Source: Anaeromyxobacter dehalogenans 2CP-1 (GTDB lineage Bacteria; Myxococcota; Myxococcia; Myxococcales; Anaeromyxobacteraceae). From it: a stretch of 64,000 nucleotides of DNA. The notes beneath the pieces were generated by a model. The model was given only the letters and a program-made list of their open reading frames with translations. It did no database searches and was not told where the DNA came from. Location of the stretch: contig NC_011891.1 in assembly GCF_000022145.1 (NCBI RefSeq), positions 3,330,501 through 3,394,500 on the forward strand, written 5' to 3'. Below, in pieces: positions 62,470 through 64,000 of the stretch. The position numbers were made by a program, and so were the translations under genes. How positions within the stretch are numbered: the stretch's first letter is position 1; each line of letters opens with the position of its first letter.

Positions 62470-62985
62470 ATGGTGTCACGAATCGCCTTCTTCGCGAGCA
62501 TCGCGTTCAGCATCGTCGCGTGGAGCATGGTCGGCACCCGATACATCTGGCCGGCGCTTCGGCACCGGTCGCGAGCCGAGGCGTTGCGACCGCTGCTCGC
62601 CCTGCACGGTTTCCGCTTTCTCGGGATGGCCTTCCTCGTCCCCGGCGTCGTCTCGCCCGACCTGCCGGCCGCCTTCGCGCACCCCGCCGCCTACGGGGAC
62701 CTCGTGGCGGCGGCGCTCGCCGTGCTCGCCCTGTCACTGCTGCCACGCGCGCCAGGCGTCGTGATCGCGTGGGTCTTCAATGTCTGGGGCCTGGCCGATC
62801 TCGTGAACGCCTTCTACCAGGCCGCCCGCGCCGGGCTCGTGCCGGGGCAACTGGGGGCGGCGTACTTCCTGCCGACGCTCGGCGTGCCACTCCTGCTGGT
62901 CACGCACGTCCTTGCCTTCCGGGTGCTGCTGCAGGCTCGGAGCGAATGTGTCGCGGGGGAAGACCGCTACCTGGCGCACACCTGA
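62470..62985 (+). CDS. Small polytopic membrane protein under TetR control
   Basis: A 171-residue protein with five hydrophobic helices (first RIAFFASIAFSIVAWSMV; last ALPTL-like helix VPLLLVTHVLAFRVLL). I recognise no family with certainty; similarity to DUF4345-like small membrane proteins is only in general build. ATG 62470 follows GAGGAG. The triple operator upstream makes it the likely target of the divergent TetR gene. Confidence 0.78.
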   Translation: MVSRIAFFASIAFSIVAWSMVGTRYIWPALRHRSRAEALRPLLALHGFRFLGMAFLVPGVVSPDLPAAFAHPAAYGDLVAAALAVLALSLLPRAPGVVIAWVFNVWGLADLVNAFYQAARAGLVPGQLGAAYFLPTLGVPLLLVTHVLAFRVLLQARSECVAGEDRYLAHT

Positions 62986-63395
62986 GGGGCTGCGACAGGG
63001 GTGGCCCGAGGACTTCGCCGGGAACTCGACCGACGGTGAAGTATCCCACCCACGCCAGCGCGCTCTTCACGCCTTGCCTCGGTCGCATCATCCGCTCGGG
63101 CTCGACCCGACGCCTACCGCGCCTTGCGTCCCCGGGTGCGTGCAACGAGCTGCCTCGTCACGGACGCTCGTTCGACTCTCCGTGACGGGGTCCGGCTGCT
63201 CCGGCATGTTGGCGCGAGTCTCCCGCATCGCGGGGCGAGGGTCCTGGTGAGGAATCGCCGTACAGCCGGGTGCGGCACGACGAGCACTTCCACATCGACT
63301 TCGAGGACACCTCGGGCCTGGCCTCCGGAGCTCCGCGTGAGGCAAGATGGTCCGCTGCGAACGGCCTCCCCCTCACCCACCGTGGAGCACCTCGC
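62986..63395. other. Gene-free stretch of 410 bases
   Basis: No frame in this interval has a ribosome site or recognisable domain. I see nothing else in it. Confidence 0.5.
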
Positions 63396-64000
63396 GTGCA
63401 CGCTCAGACCGTCGCCCTCGCTACAGCGCTCCTCCTCTCCGCCATGCCGCTGGACGCGCGCGCGTACTGGTACGCTCGCCAGGTGTCGGACACCCGCTAC
63501 GGTGGGTGCCAGCAGGCCGAGGACAGCCTGGATGACGTCCTCGCCCATGTGAGCGCCGGGTGGGCGCGGGCGAGCCAGGGCCGCGGGAGGGCCTGTACCG
63601 TGGTCCGGAGCGGTCCCGAGGCCTCGGTCGGGTTCGCCGTGGACTGTGGCGAGGGCGGCGTGCACCTCTTCTTCCGCTCCGAGGCGCAGTGCGCGCTGTT
63701 CGTGTCGACCATCAACGCCGGCCGGCGCGCCACCCCCGAGGACTACGTGCCGCCGGGCGCGAAGAACAGGTCGACCTGGCTCACCACGTACGGTCAGTGC
63801 ATGGAGAGCTGGGTGCATGCCGAGACCGTCCGGCGCCGTGCGCTGCAGGTCACCGCGACGATGTGCGAGTGCCTCGCCGGCGAGCTGGCGGCGTCGGCGG
63901 CGGCGCCCACGGAGGCCCGGGTCCAGGCCGCGGGCCGCGCCTGCCTGGCTGCCGTGCCCGCCTCGGAGAAGGCGAAGCTGGCACCGCCGCGCCCCCGCTA
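63396..64000 (+). CDS. Exported protein of unknown function, 3' truncated
   Basis: An open frame of 201 codons that runs past the window edge. A signal peptide (TVALATALLLSAMPLDARA, cleavage after about residue 23) is preceded by GTG 63396 with GGAG 11 bases upstream. The mature part has several Cys (RYGGCQQAED, GRACTVV, FAVDCGEGG, AQCALFV, YGQCMES, TMCECLAG) suggesting disulfides. No family recognised. The end is unknown because the window stops. Confidence 0.7.
   Translation, partial: MHAQTVALATALLLSAMPLDARAYWYARQVSDTRYGGCQQAEDSLDDVLAHVSAGWARASQGRGRACTVVRSGPEASVGFAVDCGEGGVHLFFRSEAQCALFVSTINAGRRATPEDYVPPGAKNRSTWLTTYGQCMESWVHAETVRRRALQVTATMCECLAGELAASAAAPTEARVQAAGRACLAAVPASEKAKLAPPRPR

Overview
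The window is very GC-rich, densely coded chromosomal DNA. A bacterial topoisomerase VI, a CarD-type regulator with a eukaryote-like tail, a DUF2378 (myxobacterial TIGR02265-like) protein and a selenoprotein peroxiredoxin together point to a myxobacterium (Myxococcota), most likely Anaeromyxobacter or a close relative. That assignment is inference; no rRNA is present.

Layout. Bases 1-8021 are the distal part of a Flp/Tad pilus operon: secretin (cut by the window edge), TadZ, TadA, TadB, TadC, TadD-like TPR lipoprotein, a small lipoprotein and a TadG-like protein. Bases 8054-14338 hold a membrane methyltransferase-like protein, an acyltransferase, a DUF6132 protein, and an outer-membrane barrel protein followed by a lipoprotein made of seven Ig-like repeats. 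Bases 14509-22496 carry a coiled-coil protein, a DEDDy exonuclease, topoisomerase VI (B then A) with a tiny basic protein, HtpX, two lipoproteins and a zinc-type dehydrogenase. Bases 22614-29827 include a degenerate Nudix protein, a peroxiredoxin read through an in-frame TGA at the peroxidatic position (selenocysteine, with a hairpin just downstream), YgfZ, an EamA transporter, QueG, an orphan DNA methyltransferase and a CDP-alcohol phosphatidyltransferase. Bases 29933-36388 carry the CarD chimera, an archaemetzincin-like protein lacking its catalytic Glu, envelope proteins, a dicarboxylate symporter and a hydrogenase-type maturation protease. Bases 36623-41362 are glcDEF with a YkgJ-type gene.

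The accessory region starts at the tmRNA gene ssrA (42594-42941). The 3' end of ssrA is repeated four times (42923, 44192, 46861, 56385). These copies bracket three stacked segments that look like successive integrations of elements using ssrA as attachment site. The cargo is defence-like: a HEPN protein, PD-(D/E)XK nucleases, an AbiJ-like abortive-infection protein, a single-chain restriction-modification enzyme and a DUF3800-like protein. An IS21 element with intact ends and a 5-bp target duplication lies upstream of the last of these. Only the C-terminal stub of a tyrosine recombinase remains. A 70-120 bp repeat family rich in TGGGCGC/GCGCCCA recurs five times from 44 to 59 kb, twice directly abutting the att copies. 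An AbrB/Doc toxin-antitoxin pair follows the last att site.

From 57.3 kb to the end are small regulated units: an SDR with a divergent TetR gene, a quinone-oxidoreductase, a zinc-ribbon membrane protein, a YdeI-like protein, and a TetR gene divergent from a membrane-protein gene. Three copies of a GGTACC-N4-GGTACC operator separate that last pair. The final gene runs off the window.
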